From: Salvia splendens
Lineage: Eukaryota; Streptophyta; Magnoliopsida; Lamiales; Lamiaceae
Length of the DNA: 64,000 bases
Direction of reading: 5' to 3'
NCBI RefSeq assembly: GCF_004379255.2
Contig: NC_056033.1
Location: 24,668,209-24,732,208, forward strand
Shown here in pieces: positions 10,927 through 21,570 of the stretch. The notes below the pieces were generated by a model. It was not told the origin of the DNA and made no database searches. It saw only the letters and a program-made list of their open reading frames with translations. The number at the start of each line of letters is the position of its first letter. The first letter of the stretch is position 1. The translations under genes were made by a program, and so were the position numbers.

Positions 10927-13900
10927 TGTCACGACCGCCCTTACTAAGGATAGTAAAGACGGGGAAATCGTGACTAGGGGAGGAACTAAGAAGTGGGGAA
11001 GAAATTGGGGGACACAATAAAAGACAACATTTAACAGGAACCTCAAATGAGCTTCAAGAGATAATATTTTAATCTAGCAAAAGTTAAGCAGCAGATTTGT
11101 GTCTCAAGGTACTTAATGTCATAAAACAGTATCAAGTAATGCGGAAGACTTCTAGAAAATAATTTCAAGCAAGGCAGCAGAAAAACAAGTATCAAAGGAG
11201 AGTCTTAGGATGACGCCCATGTATGAAAACACTACGCATCCGGGAATTCCTAAAGCTCGACTCAACATCCGCCGCAACATCCCGCTCAACCTACACATAG
11301 AGAAAACATATGCAGGGCTGAGTACTTGATATACTTAGTGGACACACGCCGAATGAGTTGATAAAAGTTATGTCATCCATACCACAGTGAACTCGAGTTT
11401 TACATTTAGATAAGAAATATCATCGAGTATCACAAAAACAGTTTCATAGTCTGGCCAGACAAACAATCTCTCAACTTTCTCAACAATCAATCATTCGCAT
11501 CCTCATATCACAGTGCGACGAAAGTGTGGCCACACTATTCGCCCAAGATACCGGCCGACTAGCAAGGACGGCTCATGATCCCACCACTGTACACAGCCTG
11601 ATAGGGTTTGCGGCCCTACTTAGACCCGAATTCATTTAACACAGCCATATAGCCTAACGGAGCAAGCTCAAACGAACTAGGCATCAGGCAACAATCTCAA
11701 CATCAAAACAATCATGGCATGGCATAACACTTTATACCACCCTTATAACACCGTATCATACTTTTGAAAGCGTAAAAGAGTTTAGTAAAAGAAAGCCCAC
11801 CTCGCTTGCTTATACAACACAATTCACAACTTTAATGCAACCCTTGCTCTTTGTACCCACGTACGCACAATAACCCTTGTCAACACCATAACACAATCAG
11901 TTTTTCCATCAATACATTTATCATGCATGTCCTATCGTTCCTTTCATCGTTTTTCTTATATTGCCCAGCCCAATCGTTCACCATCAAACATGCAACAACA
12001 CTTTAGCATACATCAACGTGTAACACATAATCACATCGTAGGATACGTTTCTTATTCACACATGTATCATGTACTTCATTCAAAACTTGTCAACAAAGCT
12101 TATTTCAACAAAACCAGAATCTGGCAGAACAACGCAGTATATTTGTAAAAATTATTAAAATTCCATCCGATCTCATATGAAGCTAAAATTTGGTCACCAC
12201 ACAGTAGACACATAAAGGTTTGTCCAGTTAAAATTTCATACCAAAATCATATCTTTTGATTGGTCAAAACAAAAACGAAACTAACTAGACGAAACACACA
12301 TTCTGTCAGGACTGCGCAGTCCAATTGAAAAATTCGTTATAAATTCGTCTGTCATCAATTGAAGCTGAAATTTTGACACAACATAGGAGACATCAAAAAA
12401 TTTATCCAGATAAAAAGTCGTGCCAAAAAAGAGATCGTTTGGTTGTTCAAATACCCGTCGGAACCTACTGTCCGAACACAACAGTTTTCATGCTCAACAT
12501 TCACAAACCCTAGTTTGTCTATCATACATCCACACATACATATTCTTGCTTCCAACACATATTCATGCTTCAAAAACGAAATTACAACCATGTTTTCATA
12601 ATCACTCATAACATTCACCAATGATTCTACCATACACTTACACACACACACGTACATACGCGCACACACACACACATATTATTCTTGTGCAGCCATCCTT
12701 CCCAACTAATTAATTCTTAGATCCGCGATTCTCCACTCACTATATGAATGTGAGGTTCAAGAATCATGGATTCAATGATAAGAAGGGGAAAGGTGGATCA
12801 AAAATTATACCTTTCTCTTGAAAACAATCGGTAGGAATGACAATTGGCTGATTTCTTCGATGAATCTTTGAGTTTCCAACTCCAACACGAAGCAAGAACA
12901 AAGAATTGGTGAAGGAGTGGTGGAGAGGGAGAAAAGTGGCGTGTGGGAGGAGAGGGAGAAGGGAGGCGTGTGGTATGAAAGTAGGGTTAGGGTTTTTTCT
13001 CAATTTATAGTCTAGGTTTAATCCCACAATTAAATAAAACAATTAAAATTGTGGAAGAAATAAAATAGAGGTCAATGAATAAATCCCACAATTAAACAAA
13101 ATAGGCGTGTATTGAAGGGGGAGGGATATTCAAATTTTATGCTATTTAATTAGCAAGGATATTTATTTGGTATTTACTTGGAGAGAAATATACTCACAAA
13201 AATAGGTAAAAAGATAGTGAGTATCTCATAAATAAGGTAACAAACAATTCAAAAATCTCCAAGTAAGTAAAGAAGGGAGGGGGCGTGTAATATGGGAAGC
13301 AATTGAGAAAAATATTTAAATCCTCAAATTAAATAGGAATATGATTTAAATTTGATAATTTCTTGTAGGAAAAGACTCCCACAAAATATGTAACAAATAA
13401 ATTAATCCCACAAGGAAATTTATAGGTATAAGGGGCAAAAATTATGAGGTCTTAAAGAAGGAAAGAGTCAAATCCTAATTAAAATAGGATATGAAGAGGT
13501 TTAATTGGATTTTAATTCAATGGAAGGAAATAACTAAAGTACCAATTAAATCAATAGAATAATTTATTTTCTTAATTAATAGGAGATTTCGAAAATGCCA
13601 AGAAATGGGCAAGGGGTCGAAATTTTATGTAGAATAACATAGGGATGGTGTGGATTTAATTTGGATAAATATCCCAAAACAATTAATTAAAATCCCAGAA
13701 AGAAAATACTATTTCAAATAATTAGGAGGGCCGAAATTTCCAATAAAATGGCTATAACAAATATGCATGACCTCATTTAATTTAATTCGCACATTGGGAA
13801 AATAATTCACCTTATTTCTCATAACTCACAACAACTAAATTCACAACGTTAACTTACATAGAGAATCAAATTCCATAAATGAAATTCCCATTCAACATCC

Positions 13901-13941
13901 ACATTAACAAAACAAAAGTCAAAAATTTTCGGGGTGCTACA
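10927..13941 (-). mobile_element. Gypsy-T solo LTR 2 (3015 bp), TSD TTGTT
   Basis: Ends are TGTCACGACC and GGGGTGCTACA, flanked by TTGTT at 10922-10926 and 13942-13946. It shares its start (TGTCACGACCGCCC), the gtgtggccacactattcgcc block and the overall layout with solo LTR 3, forming a second subtype without the GC-rich block of solo LTRs 1 and 4. A (CA)n run is at about 12640-12680. No internal region is left. Confidence 0.93.
13003..13010 (-). promoter_or_regulatory. Probable TATA box of Gypsy-T solo LTR 2
   Basis: On the minus strand the sequence reads CTATAAATTGAG, followed by a pyrimidine-rich leader. Solo LTR 3 has CTATAAAAACACC at the equivalent place, so the site is conserved within the subtype. 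Confidence 0.5.
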
Positions 13942-14489
13942 TTGTTTTATCGCACCTTCTCGGAGAGGAATAGTCAAAATGACCGATTACAGTGACAAAA
14001 ACCAACACCAAACCCTAACTAAACTAAACTAAAACAGGAACCAAGCGTGTATCTAGTGGAATTTAGGAGTGTGTAGTGTTTGGAGCTCACATTTCAGCTC
14101 TGGAAGAGAGCTGAAAACTAATGAGCGTCGTCCGTTCAAAGCTCTCTCCTTCATCCTTCTCTATTTTCATTTATAGGAAGGCGCGCGGTCTTAATTCTTA
14201 GGGTATTTGTTCTCTGAAAAGTCTGCTTTACGCTTTTCCCTTGGGGATCTTTTTTATGTGACGCATTAGTCTTCTAACCAGGTGCTCCCGCTGCATGCGA
14301 TTTGATCCAACTTTGTCCATTTGCACAACGAATTTAACTTCTTCCCCTAATCCATTCGTCCGCCCAGTTGATCAACTCAGTTTCTGAAAATGGCGGACTT
14401 TCATACACACCTGGCTCAAAATTAGACGTTAGTTCACAGAATTTGTTGTAGTTTTATGATAGAACACATGCGTGAAACGAGCCTCATCA

Positions 14490-15073
14490 AACTGCTCACA
14501 CTTAACCCATACTTGTCCTCAAGTATGAAAGAAAAGAAAAAGAAAAGAGGCAAGTTTCAAAGCATGGTTCTTATTTAAAACAACACAAAACAAACGCAAA
14601 TATGTGAAAGACCAAGAAAGTAAAGAAAAACATAAGTAAACTGAAACAAATTGTCATGTAAATGTAAAAACAGAACCGGTTTATCTTGTTTGGCAATCGT
14701 CCCCACAAGCTTAAGGTCAATCCAATCGTCCATAGTCTCAAATTCCTTTCCCTCCTCTCTTCTAGCTAATCATGTCTGTCCGTTTGTCAAGACGACTTCT
14801 ATCTTCCCAACTGTCGGATTCGCTCAGTCACTCAATCCTCACCAGAATTATTAGGACCATTCACTCATTCATTCTGCCATACCATTGATGCTGCGAGAAT
14901 CTCCAACTCAGGCCAGTTCCTTAAGGTCTTTGATTAGGTTGTAATGGGGCTGAAAGGGTGTTATTTGAGCTTGGGTGAGAGTCCTAGGGGTTCTAAGTTC
15001 ATAGTGGGTGATATCTCAATTTTTGTGAATAATAAATAAGAGTTTGATTAATTAATAAATAAATAAGGTTCCT
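14490..15073 (-). other. Gypsy-M 3' UTR remnant
   Basis: Read on the minus strand, this leads into the LTR with GAGGACAAGTATGGG...TTAAGTGTGAGCAGTT. That resembles the Gypsy-A 3' UTR (GGGGACAAGC, and the repeated CTAAGTGTGAGAAG at 55057-55092). It contains purine- and pyrimidine-rich stretches and no credible ORF. Beyond about 15000 the origin is unclear until the broken Copia-A LTR begins near 15074. Confidence 0.55.
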
Positions 15074-15922
15074 AGAGGAGCTTGAAACAAGGTTTTATTA
15101 TTCGGAACCTAGCTAGTTGGAGTTTGATTACTCTATGAATAATAAATAAGAGTTTCTTGCTAAGTCCACTCTTGGAGATTAAAATATGTTAATTAATTAA
15201 GTCCATAGCATGCATTGATTAATTAATGGATGTTTCTATCTTAAGCACGGGAAATGAATTACACACACAAAAGGAAACCCGGAATACTTGTAATTTCGGA
15301 TTTGGAAAGGCAGTGCAATATTACTTCTGTAGTGGCTGCTTGTAATATTCCAATATAAGCTTGTATTAAATTGTGGGTTCAATTTAATTAATAAAAAGCT
15401 AATTGGGTGAGGCCATGTCCAAATTCTTCCTTAGATCCCTCACTGGACCCAATATGAGACTTAATATAAATAGGAGAATAAAGGAGACAGAAAATACTTT
15501 TTTCCTAATCATAATTTTTCGTCCCTCTCCATCTAGAGAGAGAATCGAAAATTGCTCTCCTTCCGTGAGCATGTTTCTGTCTTCGTTATTTAAGTCCTAG
15601 TACACTGGTGAGATTTACCAACACAAATATCAGTCTATAGTCCGGGACACTAGTCAGAAGATCCGAGGTCGAGTTCTCAAGATCTTCACGTGGAGAAGAC
15701 GCAAGCCTTCTTCGATTCTTAAGTGAATCAACAAAGATAAATTGGCTAACTCCGTAGTAAGCATGTTTTGGAAATTGTTTGTGCTAAATCATGTTTAAAT
15801 TTCAAGTTATGAGCATGATACATGTGATAATTACGCGAATAGAATTTATCTAAATAATCTGCTAAATAGATCAGTATTATATGATCCGTTAGAATCGCAC
15901 GCTTCCGCTGCCAACCCCTTCA
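15074..15922 (+). repeat. Copia-A copy 2, 5' LTR (3' 849 bp)
   Basis: Matches the 3' LTR from about 25268 onward and the reverse complement of the complete solo LTR at 27694-29159. It ends CCAACCCCTTCA just before the PBS. The missing first part includes most of the structured U3 segment. Confidence 0.9.
15465..15472 (+). promoter_or_regulatory. TATA box of Copia-A
   Basis: TATAAATA followed by GGAGAATAAAGGAGAC. The 3' LTR has the same site at 25659-25666, and Copia-B has TATAAAAGG at the matching place in both LTRs (34675 and 43543). It puts transcription start about 450 bp before the LTR end. Confidence 0.7.
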
Positions 15923-15924
15923 AT

Positions 15925-15936
15925 TGGTATCAGAGC
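15925..15936 (+). other. Primer binding site, initiator Met tRNA type
   Basis: TGGTATCAGAGC, complementary to the 3' end of plant initiator Met tRNA, lies 2 bp after the LTR end. It is the normal minus-strand primer site of plant Ty1/copia elements. Confidence 0.9.
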
Positions 15937-17466
15937 CAGTCTTTGGCTCTGATTATTTGGTTTTAAATTTCATGAAATTCATGTATGCATGTGTTATTTG
16001 ATTGCGAAGCATGTTCTTGGTGTTTTGTTTATTTATTATGCATGTTGAACTCAAGAACAATCGAATCAAAGAACGTGAATTTTTCGATCGTACGAGACGT
16101 GCGATCCGTCGGCGCTCGCGCCGAGACGGATCGCGCCACGCTCAATCAGGAATAGGGTTGTCGATTGAGTGGGAGCCAAAGGTTCATGGTCACGGGGCGA
16201 TACGCAGACGAGCAAGGCTCACCGCCAACCGAGACCAAACCCTAGGTGGTGCCTGCACCAGGATCGACGTGACGGGCTGGCGTGACGTGGTGGTTCGTCC
16301 GAGAACCACCGAGACATCGCGAGACACCACCCCGAACCCTAGGCGGAAGGACAGCCAAGATGAGGCTCCAGGCCGTGGCTGAGAGCGACGCGCCTTCGTG
16401 TGCGCAGCTAGCCGAGATAGTGGGAGCTTCGGGTCTCGGTATGCCGAGATGGGCGACGATCATCGGCCGAGAGTAGTGGCACCGACGTGCAAGCCACTGG
16501 TCGAGAAACCGCGTCACCCGACGTGCCGAGATGACGAGACGGAGGCGACGGGCTGGCCGAACAGACACGCCACCCGTCGCGACTGCGTGGCCGAGAGCAG
16601 CAGCGCCGTGTGCGCGTGCGGTTGGCCGAGAAGTGGTCATGGTCGACGCGTCGTGATCCAGCGACGAACTCGTCGGATTTTCATCGTTCATCGTTCGTGC
16701 GAACCTCGTGCTATGAGATAACGATGAAAGATTATTTTAATGATTATTTTATTATTTTATTAAAAGATATTATTAAAATATTATTATTTAATGGAAATAA
16801 ATTCTTTTTGGAAGATTTACCTAGATTTTAGTAATATTTTTATTATTATCTATATCTATGGAAATAAATAATATTATTTTATTCCTAAATGATACGGATG
16901 TGAATAATTTAATAGTTTTCTAATATTTATATATCTAGAATCCTAATAAGATAGATATGTATGAATACATTAAATAATAAATCTTTTCTACCTAATCTTG
17001 AACATGGAAATAATTTGAATTTAATTTTTCATGTTTCATTAAGAATTAAATAACTTAATTATTTTAGATATATCTTTTAGTAGACATGAATAAGAATTAA
17101 ATTCTAGAATAATAATTTCTTAATGGAAGATACCAATAAAATAAAATATTTAATTATCCAGCATATTAAATACCAACAGAATTTAAATAAGCCTTAAACT
17201 GCCTCAAGGCTAAGGATACTTAAAGAAAAACCATAACCCAAAAATCAATTGGTATGCAATTCATGAAGCTTTTTTTTCTAATATTATCGCCACCTACTCT
17301 GTGGGGACAATAATCCTAAGAAATAGCGAGTTCATGAGAGCGGACTTCTGAAAAAAAATAGTATGAACTAGAATGTGGTTTCCAATAATATCGCCACCTG
17401 TTCTCTGGGACAATAATCCTAAGAAACTGCGAGATTCAGAAGTTCGCACAGGATTTATGAGATAGC
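15937..17466 (+). other. Copia-A leader (5' UTR between PBS and gag)
   Basis: Three parts can be seen. 15937-16070 is ordinary AT-rich leader. 16070-16720 is strikingly GC- and CpG-rich with about ten CCGAGA motifs. 16720-17270 is very AT-rich. The block 17277-17440 holds two diverged copies, 104 bp apart, of a unit with TAATATTATCGCCACCT and CAATAATCCTAAGAAA, shared with the Copia-B leader. The gag start codon and first part of gag are missing just before 17467. Open frames in the GC-rich block look like composition artefacts. Confidence 0.7.
16101..16134 (+). other. Strong hairpin in the Copia-A leader
   Basis: GCGATCCGTC (16101-16110) pairs fully with GACGGATCGC (16125-16134), and GGCGC (16111-16115) pairs with GCGCC (16118-16122). 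The result is a 15-bp stem with a 2-nt bulge. It opens the GC-rich block of the leader. Confidence 0.7.
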
Positions 17467-17667
17467 TTGATCTTGTTAGCAACACTCAAGCATCAACATT
17501 CTGCCATGGAAACAGCCGTCGAGATCATGCAGAATCTCAAGAATCTTTTTGGTACTAAGAATCGAACGGCTAAGTCTCAAGCCTTTCGGAGTATCATGTC
17601 GAAGACAATGAAGGAAGACACGTCAGTGAGGGACCATGTCCTCGAGATGATGAGCAACCTCAACCAG

Positions 17668-20600
17668 TGTCACGACCGCCCATACTAGGGGCGGCGATCG
17701 TGACCAACATGCATGGACAACATTTTAAATGAAAACTTAATTAACTTAAAGGTAGAAAAAAAGAGAAAAAAAAACATTTTTGTTTAAAGAAGTTTAAGGT
17801 TAAAATTTTACTATTAATTAGCAATGACTCATGATAAATACTTTTAAAAGAAACAGCGGAGAAAATAAACTTAAAGAAACCCAATTAACTTCTAAAGTAA
17901 AACATTTAATTTAATTCACGGAAAACACCATTTTAAAAAACGACGTAATTACTTGGTTAAAACCTAACACAACCATACATGTTCAAACACAATATGGAAA
18001 CGATTTAAAGTCTTGAGACATAGTTATTAATATAGCAGCGGAAAATAAGGTTTAAAGAGAGTCAAGGATAACGCCTATGTATGAAGACACAACGCATCCT
18101 AGGTTCTTAGGCCAACTCAACATCCTCCGCAACATCCCGCTCAACCTGCACATAAAGAAAAGAAATATGCATAGCTGAGTACTTGTTGTACCCAATGGGC
18201 TCATGCCGAAATATTTTATTATTAATTATGTCATCCATACCAGTGATCTCGAGTTTTATGTGGTAAGAAATATCACGAGAACACAAAACATTTCAAGTCT
18301 GGCCAGACAGTTTATCTCCCCACTTTCCACATCATTCCATCAATCACAATCATCATATCACAGTGCGACGAAAGTGTGGCCACACTATTCGCCCACGAGA
18401 CCGGCCGACTAGCAAGGACGGCTCACGATCCCACCAGTGTACACAGCCTGATAGGGTTTGTGGCTCTACTCAGACCCGAATTCGTTTCACAACACAACCC
18501 TATAGCCTAACGGAGCAAGCTCAGACGAACTAGGCATCAGACAACAATCTCACAAACAAAAACATGGCATGACATAACAGTTAAACCACCCTTATAACAC
18601 CACGTAATATTTTTGGAAAATAAAGAGGTTTGAAAAGAAAGCCCACCTCGATTGCTTAACAACAAAATTCCAACTTATGCAACTCTCGTTCCTCGAGCTC
18701 ACGTATACTCAATCACCCTTGCCAACGACAACACAATCAGCTTTCCATAAACTTATGTTATCATGCATGTCCTATTGTTCCTTTTTATCGTTTCCCTTAA
18801 ATTACCCATCCCATCATTCATCGACATAAGGAAAACATGCCATAATATTTCTCAACGTGTCACACATAATCACGTCATAGGATACTTTCCCAAATAATAC
18901 ATGCATCATATAGTTCATCAAACTTAGCAACAAGTGATATTTTCACATAACAACAAAACTGGCAGAACTGCGCGGTTGGTTTGTAAAAATCACCAAAAAT
19001 TCATCCGACCATATATGAAGCTAAACTTTGGTCACAACACAGTAGACACATTCAAGTTCATTCAGTTAAAGTTTCACACTCAAATCATGGCATTTGGTTT
19101 GTCAAAACATTTATACAACCCTCTGGTCGGAACATAAAAATTCTGGCAGCATTGCGCAGTTCATTGAAAAATTCACCATAAATTCATCCGATGTCCAATG
19201 AGGCTGAAATTTTTACACGACTCAGAAGAAAATTCAAATATTCATTTAGTTCAAGAATCACATCAAACGGAGGTCATGTGGTCGGTCAAACAGAATACGA
19301 AACTTTCTGGGCGAGAACACAAGTGTCTGGCAGAATTGTGCAGTCAACTTCAAACATTTATTAAAAATCCTTTTTTCGACGAAAAGGGCTGAAATTCACA
19401 CGAGACACAGAGAACACCTTGAAATTTACTCAGTAAAATTTTCACTTCAAAATTCGATCGTTTGATAGGTCAATTACACATCAGAAACTGCTCTTTGAAC
19501 GTCACAGATTTCAGGCTCACAAATTCGAAATTAGGGTTTCTTCCTCAATCATCCAAATACAATTTTTCATGCTTATAACACAAAATCATGCTCAAAAAGG
19601 TTCTCATAATCATGTTTGCACATAAACTCACATCATTCACCAAGGATTCAAATCAAACTTCACATAACTTCATTCAAAAACGCATATTCATCAAAGTTCT
19701 CATGCAAACACACATTCCCACCGATTAATTTGCGATCTATGATTCCTACACCCTCTATATGCCTGTAGGATTCAAGAATAAAGTTTAAATAAAGGAGACA
19801 AGAAGAAAAATTTAGTTATACCTTCTTGAATCAAGAAAACGAACGGTAGAAGCAAACGTTGACACGATTCGTCGGAAATTCTTGGAAAATCCACTCCAAT
19901 TGAAGCAAGAACAAAGGTGGAAGAAGTTTTTGGAGAGGATGGAGAGTGAGGGAGAGGAGAGGCGTGTGAGGGAGGGGGAGAGAGGGAGGGGGCCGAAAAT
20001 TTGTGGGAAATGGGGGCTAGGGTTTAGTTTAGGTGTTTTTATAGGGTTAGGGTTAGGTTTAAAATTAATTAATTAATTAATTGTGGGGTAAATACAATTA
20101 AATAAATTCCACAATTAAAAGAATAAAATAGGCTTGTGGGAAGGGGAGGAATTCGAAAATTCCATGGTAAAATTAACAAGGAATTTATTTGATATTTACT
20201 TGGAGATAATATATTCACAACTTAGGAAATAAAATAATGAATATTTCATAAACAAGGGAACAAAATAAATTAAATCTCCAAGTAGGAAATTAATGGGGAT
20301 GGGCCGAAAATTCCCATAAGGAATTGCACAAGGAAATTATTTAAATCCTCAATTAAATAGAATAGGATTTAAATTTGGAAATTTCTTTATAGGAAAAGAC
20401 TCCCATAAAATAGGTAACTATAAATAAATTCCCACAAGGAAAAATAATAGCATGAGGCGTGTGATATGGAAGGTGCAACACAAGGAAATATTCACATCCC
20501 CAATTAATTTGGCTTAGGTATTAAATTGAATAAAAGGGTCTCACAAAAAGGAAACAATAAATTCTCCTCTACAAAATAATGAGGGGGCCGAAAATAATTA

Positions 20601-21121
20601 GGCCTAACTGGCCAAGGAATTATTTCAAATCTTTATCTAATTTGGGTGAAGAAATAAAGCATGACATAATTTAATTGGATCTAATTCAAAAGAAGGGAGT
20701 CAACAAAGCAACAATTAAATCAAAGAAAATAATTCATCCTCCTATTTTAAATAGGGGATTTTCGAAACTCCCAAGGATAATAGGCTAGAGTTCGAGTTTC
20801 ATGTAGTACAATTTAGGGATCATTTGGTTTGGATTTAATTTGGATAAATCTCCCAAAATAATTAATTAAATCCAAGAAATGAAATATTATTTCAATAATT
20901 AGGAAGGCCGAATATTCCAATGAATTGGCTCGAAAAATATAAATGCATGATCCTATTAATTATTTACCCACATTGGAAAATATAAAATATCAAGCTCTTC
21001 ATTCCACATCACTCACGACAATTGTTTCACGCAATTCACTTAATCACATAGAAACAAAAGTTTCGTAATCCAAATTTCAAATAAACATATAAAAAGAGCC
21101 ACAAAAATTTGGGATGTTACA
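17668..21121 (-). mobile_element. Gypsy-T solo LTR 3 (3454 bp), TSD ACCAG
   Basis: Ends are TGTCACGACC and GGGATGTTACA, flanked by ACCAG at 17663-17667 and 21122-21126. It lies inside Copia-A gag and restores the gag frame when removed, so it is the younger insertion. It is the same subtype as solo LTR 2. A TATA-like CTATAAAAAC on the minus strand is at 20034-20043. AT-rich throughout; no coding sequence seen. Confidence 0.95.
20034..20043 (-). promoter_or_regulatory. Probable TATA box of Gypsy-T solo LTR 3
   Basis: The minus strand reads CTATAAAAAC. It is at the same place as the TATA-like site in solo LTR 2, just downstream (minus sense) of an AT-rich U3 and before a purine/pyrimidine-rich leader. 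Confidence 0.5.
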
Positions 21122-21570
21122 ACCAGATTGAGGTCTTGGGAGGGACGATCGATCCCGATTCCCAAGTGACTATTATCCTTCAAAGTCTTCCCCCTAGCTT
21201 CTAGCAGTTCAAACTCAATTTCGAGATGAACAAAAGGAACTATACCTTGGCAGAGCTGTTGACTGAACTTTAGTCGGCAGAGGACATTATGGTCCAGGCT
21301 AAGGCGGCCATGATGACTTCGGCGCTTCATTCCTCTGGCTTTAGGCCTATCAAAGGAAAAAGGCAGGCACCGAACTCAGAAGCGGCCAAAATGGCTAAGG
21401 GAAAGAAGAAGAAGAGGGCTAACAAGAAGCCCACGGGGAAGTGTTTCAAGTGTGGGGAAAAGGGGCATTGGAAGCCAGATTGTCCTAAAAAGGGCAAGGC
21501 TACAGGTATGCACCAAGCTTTAGTAGTCGAGTCATGTTTGGCATCGACGTCTACTTGCACTTGGGTTATT

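Larger units (their letters stand above)
10336..14489 (-). mobile_element. Gypsy-M LTR (Athila-like), split by solo LTR 2
   Basis: Minus-strand LTR starting TGATGAGGCTCG at 14489, made of 14489-13947 joined to 10926-10336. The right part is matched by the plus-strand fragment at 35538-36039 (gccaggtgtg segment, the ccttctcggag segment, and the gaaattgtttcatc junction). Removing 10927-13941 plus one TTGTT restores the match. The left end is not clearly defined: it runs to the TSD of solo LTR 1 without a recognisable PBS. Confidence 0.75.
17467..21570 (+). pseudogene. Copia-A copy 2 gag, split by solo LTR 3
   Basis: The N-terminal piece 17467-17667 carries the copia gag core (METAVEIMQNLKNLFG, VRDHVLEMM). 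The C-terminal piece 21127-21570 continues with a GGTID motif and ends in a CCHC zinc knuckle at 21442-21483 (C-x2-C-x4-H-x4-C), the RNA-binding part of the capsid protein. The two join codon to codon once the LTR and one ACCAG are removed. Two in-frame TAG codons (21207-21209 and 21273-21275) lie where family members usually have Gln. The protein start is missing. Gag would assemble the cytoplasmic particle. Confidence 0.9.

Noticed and set aside
12640..12680. (CA)n microsatellite
   Set aside because: Short simple repeat inside solo LTR 2; no special interest. The same applies to (CTCTCC)n at 31534-31563.
15925..15936. tRNA gene suggested by tRNA-complementary sequence at 15925, 35076, 44035 and 58540
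   Set aside because: Only 12-17 bp complementary to a tRNA 3' end directly after LTRs; these are primer binding sites, with no cloverleaf.
16002..16720. Open frames on both strands in the GC-rich leader block (up to 149 codons)
   Set aside because: Frames are open in several phases at once, as expected from low stop frequency in GC-rich DNA; no domain or repeat conservation is seen.
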